Source: Methylotenera sp. (GTDB taxonomy: Bacteria; Pseudomonadota; Gammaproteobacteria; Burkholderiales; Methylophilaceae). From it: a DNA stretch of 13,422 nt. The number at the start of each line of letters is the position of its first letter. Position 1 is the first letter of the stretch. Location: positions 1 through 13,422 of the forward strand of contig JACDEP010000047.1 in the NCBI GenBank assembly GCA_013816325.1. Direction: 5' to 3'. The position numbers and the translations under genes were made by a program. Below are positions 1-5,836 of this stretch, in pieces. The notes below the pieces were generated by a model that ran no database searches, was not told the DNA's origin, and saw nothing but the letters and a program-made list of their open reading frames with translations.

Positions 1-213
1 GCCTTAGGTAATGTGGCGCATCTGACCGTTTTAAAAACTTTTGGCCTTAAAATTAAAGACTATAAATTTGCCCATGCAGCGCGTCACATATTACCGAATA
101 GCTTGATTCTATATGATAGTTACCATTGCAGCCGTTACAACACGCAAACACGTAGGCTCACAGAAGAAATGTTCCATCACGTATTTGCGCTTATTCAACA
201 AGAGTTAAGTTAA
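1..213 (+). CDS. Uracil-DNA glycosylase, family 4/5-like (C-terminal part only)
   Basis: The frame is open from the left edge of the window to a TAA at 211-213, so only the last 70 codons of a longer gene are present. The residues SYHCSRYNTQTRRLT resemble the conserved histidine-containing motif of family 4/5 uracil-DNA glycosylases (usually H-P/V-S followed by Q/R-x-N-T-x-T-G-R-L-T). The preceding stretch, LGNVAHLTVLKTFGL then FAHAARH, fits the helix and strand that lead into it. Such enzymes remove uracil, and in family 5 other deaminated bases, from DNA as the first step of base excision repair in the cytoplasm. The usual glycine after the second threonine is arginine here. The catalytic and Fe-S cysteine motifs would lie upstream of the window, so family 4 and family 5 cannot be separated with certainty. 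The neighbouring uvrC is also a repair gene, but the two need not share an operon. Confidence 0.72.
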   Translation, partial: ALGNVAHLTVLKTFGLKIKDYKFAHAARHILPNSLILYDSYHCSRYNTQTRRLTEEMFHHVFALIQQELS

Positions 214-232
214 TCTTTAAAGGAGAATTTTC

Positions 233-415
233 ATGCCCTACATCAACATTAAATTAGCGGGTGAAGTGACCCGTGAACAAAAAGCGCAAATTGCCAAAGA
301 AATTACTGAAACGCTGGAGCGTGTAGCGCACAAACCTAAATCTTATACCTACATTACTTTTGAAGAGGTGCCGTATGAAGATTGGGCAATCGCCGGAAAA
401 TTGCTGGATGAATGA
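233..415 (+). CDS. 4-oxalocrotonate tautomerase family protein (DmpI-like)
   Basis: A 60-residue protein beginning Met-Pro. Removal of Met exposes the N-terminal proline that is the catalytic base in the tautomerase superfamily. The pattern of a short beta strand (PYINIKL), a charged helix (residues 13-33) and a second strand (YTYITFEEV), then the W-x-I-x-G-K-L-L ending, fits the ~60-residue 4-OT fold, which forms hexamers. The GEVTREQK and DWAIAGKLL segments are closer to the DmpI-like subgroup than to 4-OT itself. The arginines that position the dicarboxylate in classical 4-OT (Arg11 and Arg39) are not obvious, so the substrate is unknown. AGGAG at 221-225 lies 7 bases before the ATG and supports this start. 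It begins 19 bp after the glycosylase stop, so the two are probably co-transcribed. Confidence 0.85.
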   Translation: MPYINIKLAGEVTREQKAQIAKEITETLERVAHKPKSYTYITFEEVPYEDWAIAGKLLDE

Positions 416-507
416 AAAAAGCTTACGCAAATATTCAATTAAGCATGCCTTGATTGCGCATAGCTGGAGTAGCACAGCATTCATTGAAATTGGCGGTAAA
501 TAATCGA

Positions 508-2307
508 ATGTTTGACCCTAAACCCATCCTGAAAAACCTGCCTAACCTGCCCGGCGTTTATCGCATGATAAACGCTGCGGAAGAGGTGATATATGTAGGT
601 AAAGCCAAAGACCTTAAAAAGCGCGTATCGTCCTATTTCAATAAAAATATATCCAGTCCGCGCACCAGCATGATGGTGAGTCATGTGGTTAAGATTGAAA
701 CCACGGTCACCCACAGCGAGGGTGAAGCGCTATTGCTGGAAAACAACCTGATTAAAGGCTTAATGCCGCGTTACAACGTGCTGTTCCGTGATGATAAGTC
801 TTATCCATATATTACACTGACTGGCGACACCTATCCTAGACTGGCATTCCATCGGGGTGCACAACGCAAAGGCAACCAGTATTTCGGGCCATTCCCAAGC
901 ACTCATGCCGTGCGCGAAAGCATTCAGTTATTACAAAAAGTATTCAAATTACGTACTTGTGAAAATACCGTCTTTGCTAATCGAAGTCGTCCTTGTCTGC
1001 AACATCAGATAGAACGTTGTACTGCGCCTTGTGTAGGGTTTATCACAGATGAGGACTATCGCAACGATGTACACCAAGCGGCATTATTTCTTATGGGGAA
1101 AACCAACGAGGTAATCGATACCCTAGGAGAGCAGATGAATAAAGCTGCAACCAACCTAGATTATGAAATGGCCGTGGTATTCCGCGACCGCATGCAGGCA
1201 CTGCGGCAAGTGCAAGCAAAACAGTTCGTCAGTGATTTCAATGTGTCCGATGCCGATGTGATTGCCTGTGCGGATTTGCAAGGCCAGCATTGTATTAATC
1301 TGGTGATGATACGCGGCGGTCGCCACTTGGGTGATCGAAGCTATATGCCTAAAAACTCGGAAGGTGAAAGCCTAGAAACCAGTGTGGAAGCCTTCTTGTC
1401 GCAGCATTATGTGGCTCACAATACGCCGCCTTTGATTGTGATTGGCGTCAAAATTGAAACCGATACGCTTGAAGAAGTGCTAAGCGAGCAGTGCAACCGC
1501 AAGGTGCGTATCAATACGAATGCCATAGGCGATAAACGCGTCTGGCTGAAGATGGCCCAGACCAATGCCGAGTTAGCTTTAAGCCAGCGCGCTGCTACTT
1601 CCGCTAATCAGACTGAGAAACTTCTTGCATTGCGCGAGGCGCTACGTTTGCCGGAGAGTACTGAGCGTATTGAATGCTTCGATATCAGCCATACGATGGG
1701 CGAGGCCACTGTGGCGAGCTGCGTAGTATTCGACCGTGGCGATATGCAGAATAGCGAATATCGCCGTTACAATATCAGTGGCATTACGCCAGGTGATGAT
1801 TATGCTGCGATGCGCGACGTGTTGACGCGCCGATATAAAAAAGTGGCAGCGGGCGAAGGCGTGCGGCCGGATTTAATATTTATCGACGGCGGCAAAGGTC
1901 AGTTAGGTATCGCAATTGATGTGATGCAGGAAGTAGGGTTGGAAGATATTTTATTGGTAGGTATCGCTAAAGGTGAAGAGCGTAAACCCGGTTTGGAAAC
2001 CATGATATTTTCTGACACCGGCGAAATGCTTAACTTGGAAAAAGACAATAGGGGTTTGCACCTTTTGCAGCAGATACGCGATGAAGCACATCGTTTCGCC
2101 ATCACTGGACATCGAGCCAAGCGCGCCAAGGCGCGATTACATTCTAGTCTGGAGGATATAGAGGGTATAGGCGCAAAACGCCGCAAGGCGCTATTGACGC
2201 GCTTTGGTGGCTTAGACGGCGTAAAAAGTGCTAGTATTGATGAACTAGCCAAGGTTGAAGGAATTAGCCATAGCCTGGCAGAAAAGATATATGGAGAACT
2301 TCACTAA
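508..2307 (+). CDS. uvrC: UvrABC excinuclease subunit C
   Basis: 599 residues, close to the ~600 usual for UvrC, which makes the 3' and 5' incisions around bulky lesions loaded by UvrA/UvrB in nucleotide excision repair. An N-terminal GIY-YIG nuclease (about residues 13-95) has GVY, YVGKAK, Arg39, Glu78 and Asn90. Four cysteines at 151, 163, 171 and 175 have the spacing of the Fe-S/metal cluster of other UvrCs. A UVR domain (about 203-238) binds UvrB. The RNase H-like 5' nuclease shows FDISH (Asp392), FIDGG (Asp460) and DEAHRF (His528). A helix-hairpin-helix pair ends the protein (about 550-599). The frame extends upstream to a TTG at 454, but the ATG at 508 starts the standard MFDPKPIL-type N-terminus and is preferred, although its ribosome binding site (GGCGGT) is weak. 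The TAA directly abuts the pgsA ATG, so the pair is an operon. Confidence 0.97.
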   Translation: MFDPKPILKNLPNLPGVYRMINAAEEVIYVGKAKDLKKRVSSYFNKNISSPRTSMMVSHVVKIETTVTHSEGEALLLENNLIKGLMPRYNVLFRDDKSYPYITLTGDTYPRLAFHRGAQRKGNQYFGPFPSTHAVRESIQLLQKVFKLRTCENTVFANRSRPCLQHQIERCTAPCVGFITDEDYRNDVHQAALFLMGKTNEVIDTLGEQMNKAATNLDYEMAVVFRDRMQALRQVQAKQFVSDFNVSDADVIACADLQGQHCINLVMIRGGRHLGDRSYMPKNSEGESLETSVEAFLSQHYVAHNTPPLIVIGVKIETDTLEEVLSEQCNRKVRINTNAIGDKRVWLKMAQTNAELALSQRAATSANQTEKLLALREALRLPESTERIECFDISHTMGEATVASCVVFDRGDMQNSEYRRYNISGITPGDDYAAMRDVLTRRYKKVAAGEGVRPDLIFIDGGKGQLGIAIDVMQEVGLEDILLVGIAKGEERKPGLETMIFSDTGEMLNLEKDNRGLHLLQQIRDEAHRFAITGHRAKRAKARLHSSLEDIEGIGAKRRKALLTRFGGLDGVKSASIDELAKVEGISHSLAEKIYGELH

Positions 2308-2907
2308 ATGATATGCAACATCCCTACCATGTTGACATGGCTGCGTATTTTGCTGATACCGGTATTTGTGGGTGTTTTTTATATACCAACTGATGCACAG
2401 AATTTTGTTGCTGTTAGCATAGACGGATTGCCGAACCATTGGGTAAACCTTACTGCCACAACGATTTTTGGAGTTGCAGCCTTTACCGATTGGCTAGATG
2501 GCTATTTAGCTCGCAAGCTCAACCAGACCTCTGCGTTCGGTGCTTTTTTGGACCCGGTAGCCGATAAACTTATGGTGGCAGCGGCATTATTGGTGTTAGT
2601 AGAATTTGAACGTGTAGGCGCGATTATCGCCTTGATTATCATTGGCCGTGAAATTGCCATTAGCGCTTTACGCGAATGGATGGCGGGCGAAGGACAGAGC
2701 AAAAGCGTGGGAGTCGCCATGATAGGCAAGATAAAAACCGCTGCACAGATGATCGCGATTTTGTTTCTGCTTTACTGGGATAACATCGGCACTTTTGAAA
2801 TAAAAATTATTGGGCAGTGGCTAATTGCCTTGGCAGCATTTTTAACGTTGCTATCAATGGCTTATTATTTGAAAGCAGCTTTACCAAAAATTAGGGCAAA
2901 TAAATAA
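2308..2907 (+). CDS. pgsA: CDP-diacylglycerol--glycerol-3-phosphate 3-phosphatidyltransferase
   Basis: 199 residues; an integral inner-membrane enzyme that makes phosphatidylglycerophosphate from CDP-diacylglycerol and glycerol-3-phosphate, the committed step to phosphatidylglycerol and cardiolipin. The complete CDP-alcohol phosphatidyltransferase signature D-x2-DG-x2-AR-x8-G-x3-D-x3-D is present as Asp61, Asp64-Gly65, Ala68-Arg69, Gly78, Asp82 and Asp86. The N-terminal NIPTMLTWLRILLIPV segment is typical of PgsA, and hydrophobic segments recur at about 10-26, 50-60, 86-110, 140-156 and 163-188. GGAGA at 2293-2297, inside the end of uvrC, lies 10 bases before the ATG. With no gap after uvrC, translation is probably coupled. 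The tRNA-Gly promoter follows 25 bp after the stop codon. Confidence 0.96.
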   Translation: MICNIPTMLTWLRILLIPVFVGVFYIPTDAQNFVAVSIDGLPNHWVNLTATTIFGVAAFTDWLDGYLARKLNQTSAFGAFLDPVADKLMVAAALLVLVEFERVGAIIALIIIGREIAISALREWMAGEGQSKSVGVAMIGKIKTAAQMIAILFLLYWDNIGTFEIKIIGQWLIALAAFLTLLSMAYYLKAALPKIRANK

Positions 2908-2932
2908 TAAGTAATAAGAGTGTCATTTAGCC

Positions 2933-2960
2933 TTGACAGCTTGCTGAAAATCGCTAAAAT
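2933..2960 (+). promoter_or_regulatory. Promoter of tRNA-Gly
   Basis: A perfect -35 TTGACA (2933-2938) is followed after 16 bases by a -10 TAAAAT (2955-2960). The bases after it are GC-rich (GGCGCC), the kind of discriminator that makes stable-RNA promoters sensitive to ppGpp. AT-rich sequence with repeated AATAA just upstream could act as an UP element. TGTCA (2921-2925) and TGACA (2934-2938) form a small inverted repeat overlapping the -35. The start should lie near 2967, about 30 bases before the mature tRNA. Function is inferred from sequence only. Confidence 0.8.
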
Positions 2961-2997
2961 GGCGCCTGTCTTAACGACGACACAACGTAACAACAAC

Positions 2998-3073
2998 GCG
3001 GGAATAGCTCAGCTGGTAGAGCGCAACCTTGCCAAGGTTGAGGTCGCGAGTTCGAGCCTCGTTTCCCGCTCCA
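2998..3073 (+). tRNA. tRNA-Gly, anticodon GCC
   Basis: A full cloverleaf can be folded by hand: acceptor stem GCGGGAA (2998-3004) with TTCCCGC (3063-3069); D stem GCTC/GAGC; anticodon stem CAACC/GGTTG around a loop with GCC at 3031-3033; and a T arm with loop TTCGAGC. The discriminator is T3070, as expected for glycine tRNA, and the CCA end is encoded (3071-3073). It decodes GGC and GGU codons. It follows pgsA and precedes tRNA-Cys, the same order as glyW-cysT in enterobacteria. Confidence 0.97.
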
Positions 3074-3127
3074 AATTTGATTTGATTAATATTAGGCTGG
3101 CATCTAAATAAACGTTAATCAAATCGC

Positions 3128-3161
3128 AAAAACGGCGAATGCATACATGCTTCGCCGTTTT
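3128..3161 (+). terminator. Rho-independent terminator after tRNA-Gly
   Basis: AAAACGGCGAA (3129-3139) pairs perfectly with TTCGCCGTTTT (3151-3161). Inside, GCA/TGC can extend the stem past one unpaired T. The right arm ends in four T and is preceded on the other strand by an A run, so it could work in both directions. It lies 55 bases after the tRNA-Gly CCA end and before a separate tRNA-Cys promoter, which suggests the two tRNA genes are transcribed separately. Confidence 0.8.
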
Positions 3162-3185
3162 AGTTTCAGCAAATAATTCAGTAAT

Positions 3186-3194
3186 TGGTATAAT
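3186..3194 (+). promoter_or_regulatory. Extended -10 promoter of tRNA-Cys, inside an inverted repeat
   Basis: TGGTATAAT is a perfect extended -10 element (TG-n-TATAAT; the hexamer is 3189-3194). No good -35 lies 16-18 bases upstream; the best is TTCAGC-like. The start would fall near 3201, about 20 bases before the tRNA. GTAATTGG (3181-3188) and CCAATTAC (3203-3210) are perfect inverted repeats flanking the hexamer, which could be an operator or chance in AT-rich sequence. Confidence 0.65.
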
Positions 3195-3221
3195 CTTAAT
3201 TGCCAATTACTCGATTCATAT

Positions 3222-3295
3222 GGCGCGATAGCAAAGCGGTTATGCCGCGGCCTGCAAAGCCGTTTAGGCCGGTTCGACTCCGGCTCGCGCCTCCA
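3222..3295 (+). tRNA. tRNA-Cys, anticodon GCA
   Basis: The cloverleaf folds cleanly: acceptor stem GGCGCGA (3222-3228) with TCGCGCC (3285-3291); anticodon stem GCGGC/GCCGT (one G-T pair) around a loop with GCA at 3254-3256; T stem GCCGG/CCGGC with loop TTCGACT. The discriminator is T3292, a known identity element of tRNA-Cys, and CCA is encoded (3293-3295). No tRNA-Leu follows, unlike the enterobacterial glyW-cysT-leuZ cluster. A T run at 3334-3340, without a convincing hairpin, is the only terminator-like feature downstream. Confidence 0.97.
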
Positions 3296-3338
3296 TCAAT
3301 TCCCAATCGAGCGTATTTAACTCTAAATCAAATCTTTT

Positions 3339-3947
3339 TTATATGCTGCTATCACTTCGTTTTGAATTGCGTCGGGCCATAAAACCTACAATGCCTAAAC
3401 CGGCCATCATGAGCGCATAAGTTTCATTTTCCGGGATTGTGGAAACTGGTACCTCATTGATGGTCACAAATTCAGGTCCCACCACCTTGCCAACAATAAC
3501 GCCTGGAAATGCAGGGGTTCCTGAAGTTCCGTACGGGTCAAACATAAAGTAATTATTTTCTGGAGTAGTATTTACCCCACGTTCGGTGGTAAAAGAAAAG
3601 GTGAGCAGCTCATTGTTACCCACGGAGGCAAAATTTTGCCATGCCCAATATGAGCCAAAAATATGGTGTTCTCCAGGCTCGCTTATACCTCCTACTGAGT
3701 TAACAAAGTTCCAACCGTCTGGCTGCGTATGCGAAATCGGTGAAGGTTCACTAAAATTAGTTCCTAAATTCTGCACAATACTAAGTTCGGTGATAGTGGC
3801 ATTTTGCGTGGTGTCTATTGTGTAGGTGTAGGTGTACAAATGGGTAATGTTGTCAAACGAAACGTCACCAGTGAGGATTGGACTAGCACGTACTTGGGCA
3901 GAAATGAAAAGGCAGAACAAAAAACCAATATTGATTAAACGTTTCAT
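3339..3947 (-). CDS. PEP-CTERM sorting-domain protein (variant PEN motif)
   Basis: 202 residues with no recognised catalytic domain. The N-terminus (MKRLINIGFLFCLFISAQVRA, cleavage likely after Ala21) is a Sec signal peptide. The middle is rich in Thr, Ser and Asn and strand-like, with no cysteine. The C-terminus has the three-part PEP-CTERM signal: IPENETYALM (171-180), a hydrophobic helix (about 177-190) and an Arg/Lys cluster (ARRNSKR). Exosortase (XrtA-type) recognises this signal in bacteria that make exopolysaccharide, so the mature protein is probably cell-surface or matrix associated. The usual Pro-Glu-Pro is Pro-Glu-Asn here (172-174), and five extra residues (SDSSI) follow the basic cluster. 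The frame opens at a TTG at 3962, but the ATG at 3947 has GGAG six bases upstream and begins the signal peptide. The gene converges with tRNA-Cys. Confidence 0.85.
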   Translation of the reverse strand: MKRLINIGFLFCLFISAQVRASPILTGDVSFDNITHLYTYTYTIDTTQNATITELSIVQNLGTNFSEPSPISHTQPDGWNFVNSVGGISEPGEHHIFGSYWAWQNFASVGNNELLTFSFTTERGVNTTPENNYFMFDPYGTSGTPAFPGVIVGKVVGPEFVTINEVPVSTIPENETYALMMAGLGIVGFMARRNSKRSDSSI

Positions 3948-4006
3948 GGGAAACTCCATCAAAAGGGTGATGCCACTATCATTATTTATTTTTTGAAATA
4001 ACTGTA

Positions 4007-4022
4007 TAGTCTATCCAGACTA
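4007..4022. promoter_or_regulatory. Perfect dyad upstream of the PEP-CTERM gene
   Basis: TAGTCT and AGACTA are perfect 6-base inverted arms around ATCC. The site is 60 bases upstream of the PEP-CTERM start and overlaps a possible - strand -10 (TATACA, plus-strand 4003-4008). It could be an operator for that gene or for the degraded gene to the right. No sigma-54 -24/-12 pair, as found at some PEP-CTERM promoters, was found here. Confidence 0.3.
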
Positions 4023-4082
4023 ACAATAGGGTTGTGGTTATAGATTTATCTCCCACATTAGTTATGTTGTTAGGATAAAAAA

Positions 4083-4263
4083 ATGACAACATATTCACAA
4101 TATTAAAGACATATTGTTTGATCTGGATGGTGTACTGTATATAGGCACCCCAACCTATTGTCTTTTTAAGACAGGTAGAATTCCGGAAGAATATGCAGAT
4201 GCATCAGATGTAAACCGGATATGGGATACAGTAGCCAACTGCCCAGCGGCTTTGGGCCTATAA
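4083..4263 (+). pseudogene. Remnant of a HAD-family phosphatase gene fused to unrelated sequence
   Basis: An AGGA (4072-4075) and ATG (4083) look like an original gene start, but that frame stops after seven codons. One frame over, codons from 4087 read into NIKDILFDLDGVLYIG, the motif I start of HAD-superfamily (subfamily IIA-like) phosphatases, with both aspartates. Phosphatase similarity ends there. The frame stays open through about 38 unrelated codons, ending DTVANCPAALGL at TAA 4261-4263, which I do not recognise. A typical HAD-IIA enzyme has 250 or more residues, so the cap and motifs II-IV are missing. I infer a frameshift near the start plus an internal deletion that joined the first codons of a phosphatase gene to the last codons of another gene. 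A genuine ~58-residue protein starting at a rare codon (ATT or TTG) is less likely. Confidence 0.6.
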
Positions 4264-4293
4264 AATTTTTGCTTAATGACACAGGAGATTACA

Positions 4294-4500
4294 ATGGATG
4301 CAGAAACTTTCAATATGAGCATTAGAAAATTCCTGAAAATGGTAGGGGTGTCCTCTCAACATGAGATTGAACAGGCGGTAGCAAGAGCCATGGCAGACGG
4401 TCATTTAAAAGGTACCGAGAAGTTACCGGTGAAAATGCAGCTAACAGTCGGTAGCGTACATCTGGACGTCAGTTTCGATAGCGTGCTGGAACTTAGCTAA
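4294..4500 (+). CDS. Small DUF6494-type protein, function unknown
   Basis: 68 residues starting MDAETFNMSIRKFLKMVGV, the conserved start of the DUF6494 family of small proteobacterial proteins. The first half is helical and basic and ends in SSQHEIEQAVARAMADG; the second half is strand-like (VKMQLTVGSVHLDVSF). There is no signal peptide, membrane segment or cysteine, so it is probably cytoplasmic. AGGAG at 4283-4287 lies six bases before this ATG. An in-frame ATG at 4276 has no such site and is rejected. The gene sits 30 bp after the decayed phosphatase remnant and is the only intact + strand gene between tRNA-Cys and the exporter. Family membership is from recall of the sequence pattern; no function is known to me. 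Confidence 0.8.
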   Translation: MDAETFNMSIRKFLKMVGVSSQHEIEQAVARAMADGHLKGTEKLPVKMQLTVGSVHLDVSFDSVLELS

Positions 4501-4561
4501 TAAAATTATTGGCCATGCTGGCTGATACAAATTAGTCTTGCAATTGATTAATGCAATTCAT

Positions 4562-5812
4562 TCAATGCAATGGAGTAATTACGCCATCTCGTACACTGGC
4601 ATCCCAATGTTTTTTCCAATACATAAATTCATTAGCTGGCATTGGTTTGGCAATAATGTAGCCTTGCATCTCATCGCAGCCTGAGGCCGTCACTAAATCC
4701 CAATCCTCTTGGGTTTCAGCCCCTTCGGCGACTATACGCATATCTAAAGCACGACCCATTTGCACACTTAAATCTAAAATCGCACGAGCAGCGGCATCTC
4801 CTGCTGCGCCAAATACAAATGCACGGTCTACCTTAAGCTCATTAAACGGGAGAAGGTTCAATTTTTCCATACTGGAATAACCAGTACCGAAATCATCCAC
4901 GGACAAGCCAAAACCTTTTAAACGCAGGCGAGTTATGATTTCAAGGCTAGCAGCCAGGTTACTCATCAAACGGCTTTCTGTCATTTCCAGCATGACATTA
5001 CGGATGCTCACACCTTCTTCCCGTGTGATATCCGCAAACTGTTCGGGCAAATCTAGACGTTCTAAGTTATTCATGGAAAGATTAACCGATATTTTTAGCT
5101 CATGACCTTGACGTGTCCATTCTCCTTGGCATTGCATTGCTTTACGAAATACAGCCATGGTTAAATCATCAATCAAATCGTGCTCTTCTGCTACTGAAAT
5201 AAACGCTACAGGAGGTACTAAGCCTTTGGTAGGATGGCGCCAACGAGCCAGACACTCAGCACCAGTGATTTTCCCATCTGAAAGAGAGATTTGCGGCTGA
5301 AAATAGGTTTCAACATGATCTTCAATTAGTCCTGTTTTTATTTCAGCCGGCGACAGCATTTGCAAATCAAAACTATTTGTAGCATTAGGAACAGAGTCTT
5401 TGAGTTTTGTTAAGGCAGAAAGCAGATCGGAGGTTCGAATAGGCTTTTGCATAATATCTAAAAACCGTAAGTGATGCGCTTGCAGTAGGTTGCCCACTGT
5501 TTTTAATATTCGCGGATCAGATCCTGAAGAAACGATCATCCAGCCACAAAATCTTCTTGCAGCAAGATGCCTGAAAAACTCTATACCATCCATGCCAGGC
5601 ATTTTCAGGTCACAAATTAACAATTGCATAGGCCTTAGGTGCGTATTATCTATAATTGCTAATGCCCCACGACCCTCAGAGGCTGTTGTAATGTCTGTAA
5701 ATCCTAGACTTTTTAACATTTCCTCCAATAAATTAAGCATAAAAATATCGTCATCAATCAAAAGGACGCGCAATGATTTAATGATATTAGGTAATATAAT
5801 TTTTTCAGTCAT
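4562..5812 (-). CDS. REC-EAL response regulator, probable c-di-GMP phosphodiesterase
   Basis: 416 residues in two domains. An N-terminal receiver (about 14-135) has the acidic pocket Asp20-22, phospho-acceptor Asp68 (CDLKMPGMDG), Ser95 and Lys123 (KP). A C-terminal EAL domain (about 165-400) follows. It hydrolyses cyclic di-GMP to pGpG if active, and the residues needed for metal and substrate binding are present: Glu186 (written ECLAR rather than EALLR), Asn244, Glu276 (EMTES), Asp306-Asp307 (DDFGTGYSS), Lys327, Glu363 (AEGAE) and Gln383 (QGY). There is no GGDEF domain, signal peptide or membrane segment, so it should act in the cytoplasm. AGGA lies eight bases before the ATG (on the - strand). 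The gene begins 24 bp after the hybrid kinase stop, so the two form an operon and the kinase is its likely partner. Phosphorylation of Asp68 probably switches phosphodiesterase activity. Confidence 0.93.
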   Translation of the reverse strand: MTEKIILPNIIKSLRVLLIDDDIFMLNLLEEMLKSLGFTDITTASEGRGALAIIDNTHLRPMQLLICDLKMPGMDGIEFFRHLAARRFCGWMIVSSGSDPRILKTVGNLLQAHHLRFLDIMQKPIRTSDLLSALTKLKDSVPNATNSFDLQMLSPAEIKTGLIEDHVETYFQPQISLSDGKITGAECLARWRHPTKGLVPPVAFISVAEEHDLIDDLTMAVFRKAMQCQGEWTRQGHELKISVNLSMNNLERLDLPEQFADITREEGVSIRNVMLEMTESRLMSNLAASLEIITRLRLKGFGLSVDDFGTGYSSMEKLNLLPFNELKVDRAFVFGAAGDAAARAILDLSVQMGRALDMRIVAEGAETQEDWDLVTASGCDEMQGYIIAKPMPANEFMYWKKHWDASVRDGVITPLH

Positions 5813-5836
5813 TGGAATGTCCTATTGATTTTGTTA

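Noticed and set aside
412..453. 13-codon ORF overlapping the tautomerase stop (ATGA)
   Set aside because: It has no recognisable product, is very short, and the overlap alone is weak evidence.
454..507. Upstream TTG start extending UvrC by 18 residues
   Set aside because: The extra residues do not resemble UvrC, and the ATG at 508 gives the standard MFDPKPIL-type start at normal length.
3948..3975. Possible sigma-54 promoter (TGGCAT...TTTT on the - strand) before the PEP-CTERM gene
   Set aside because: The -12 GC is absent and the site lies too close to the start codon.
3270..4500. Integrated element using the tRNA-Cys 3' end as attachment site
   Set aside because: No second copy of the tRNA 3' end and no integrase were seen in the window.
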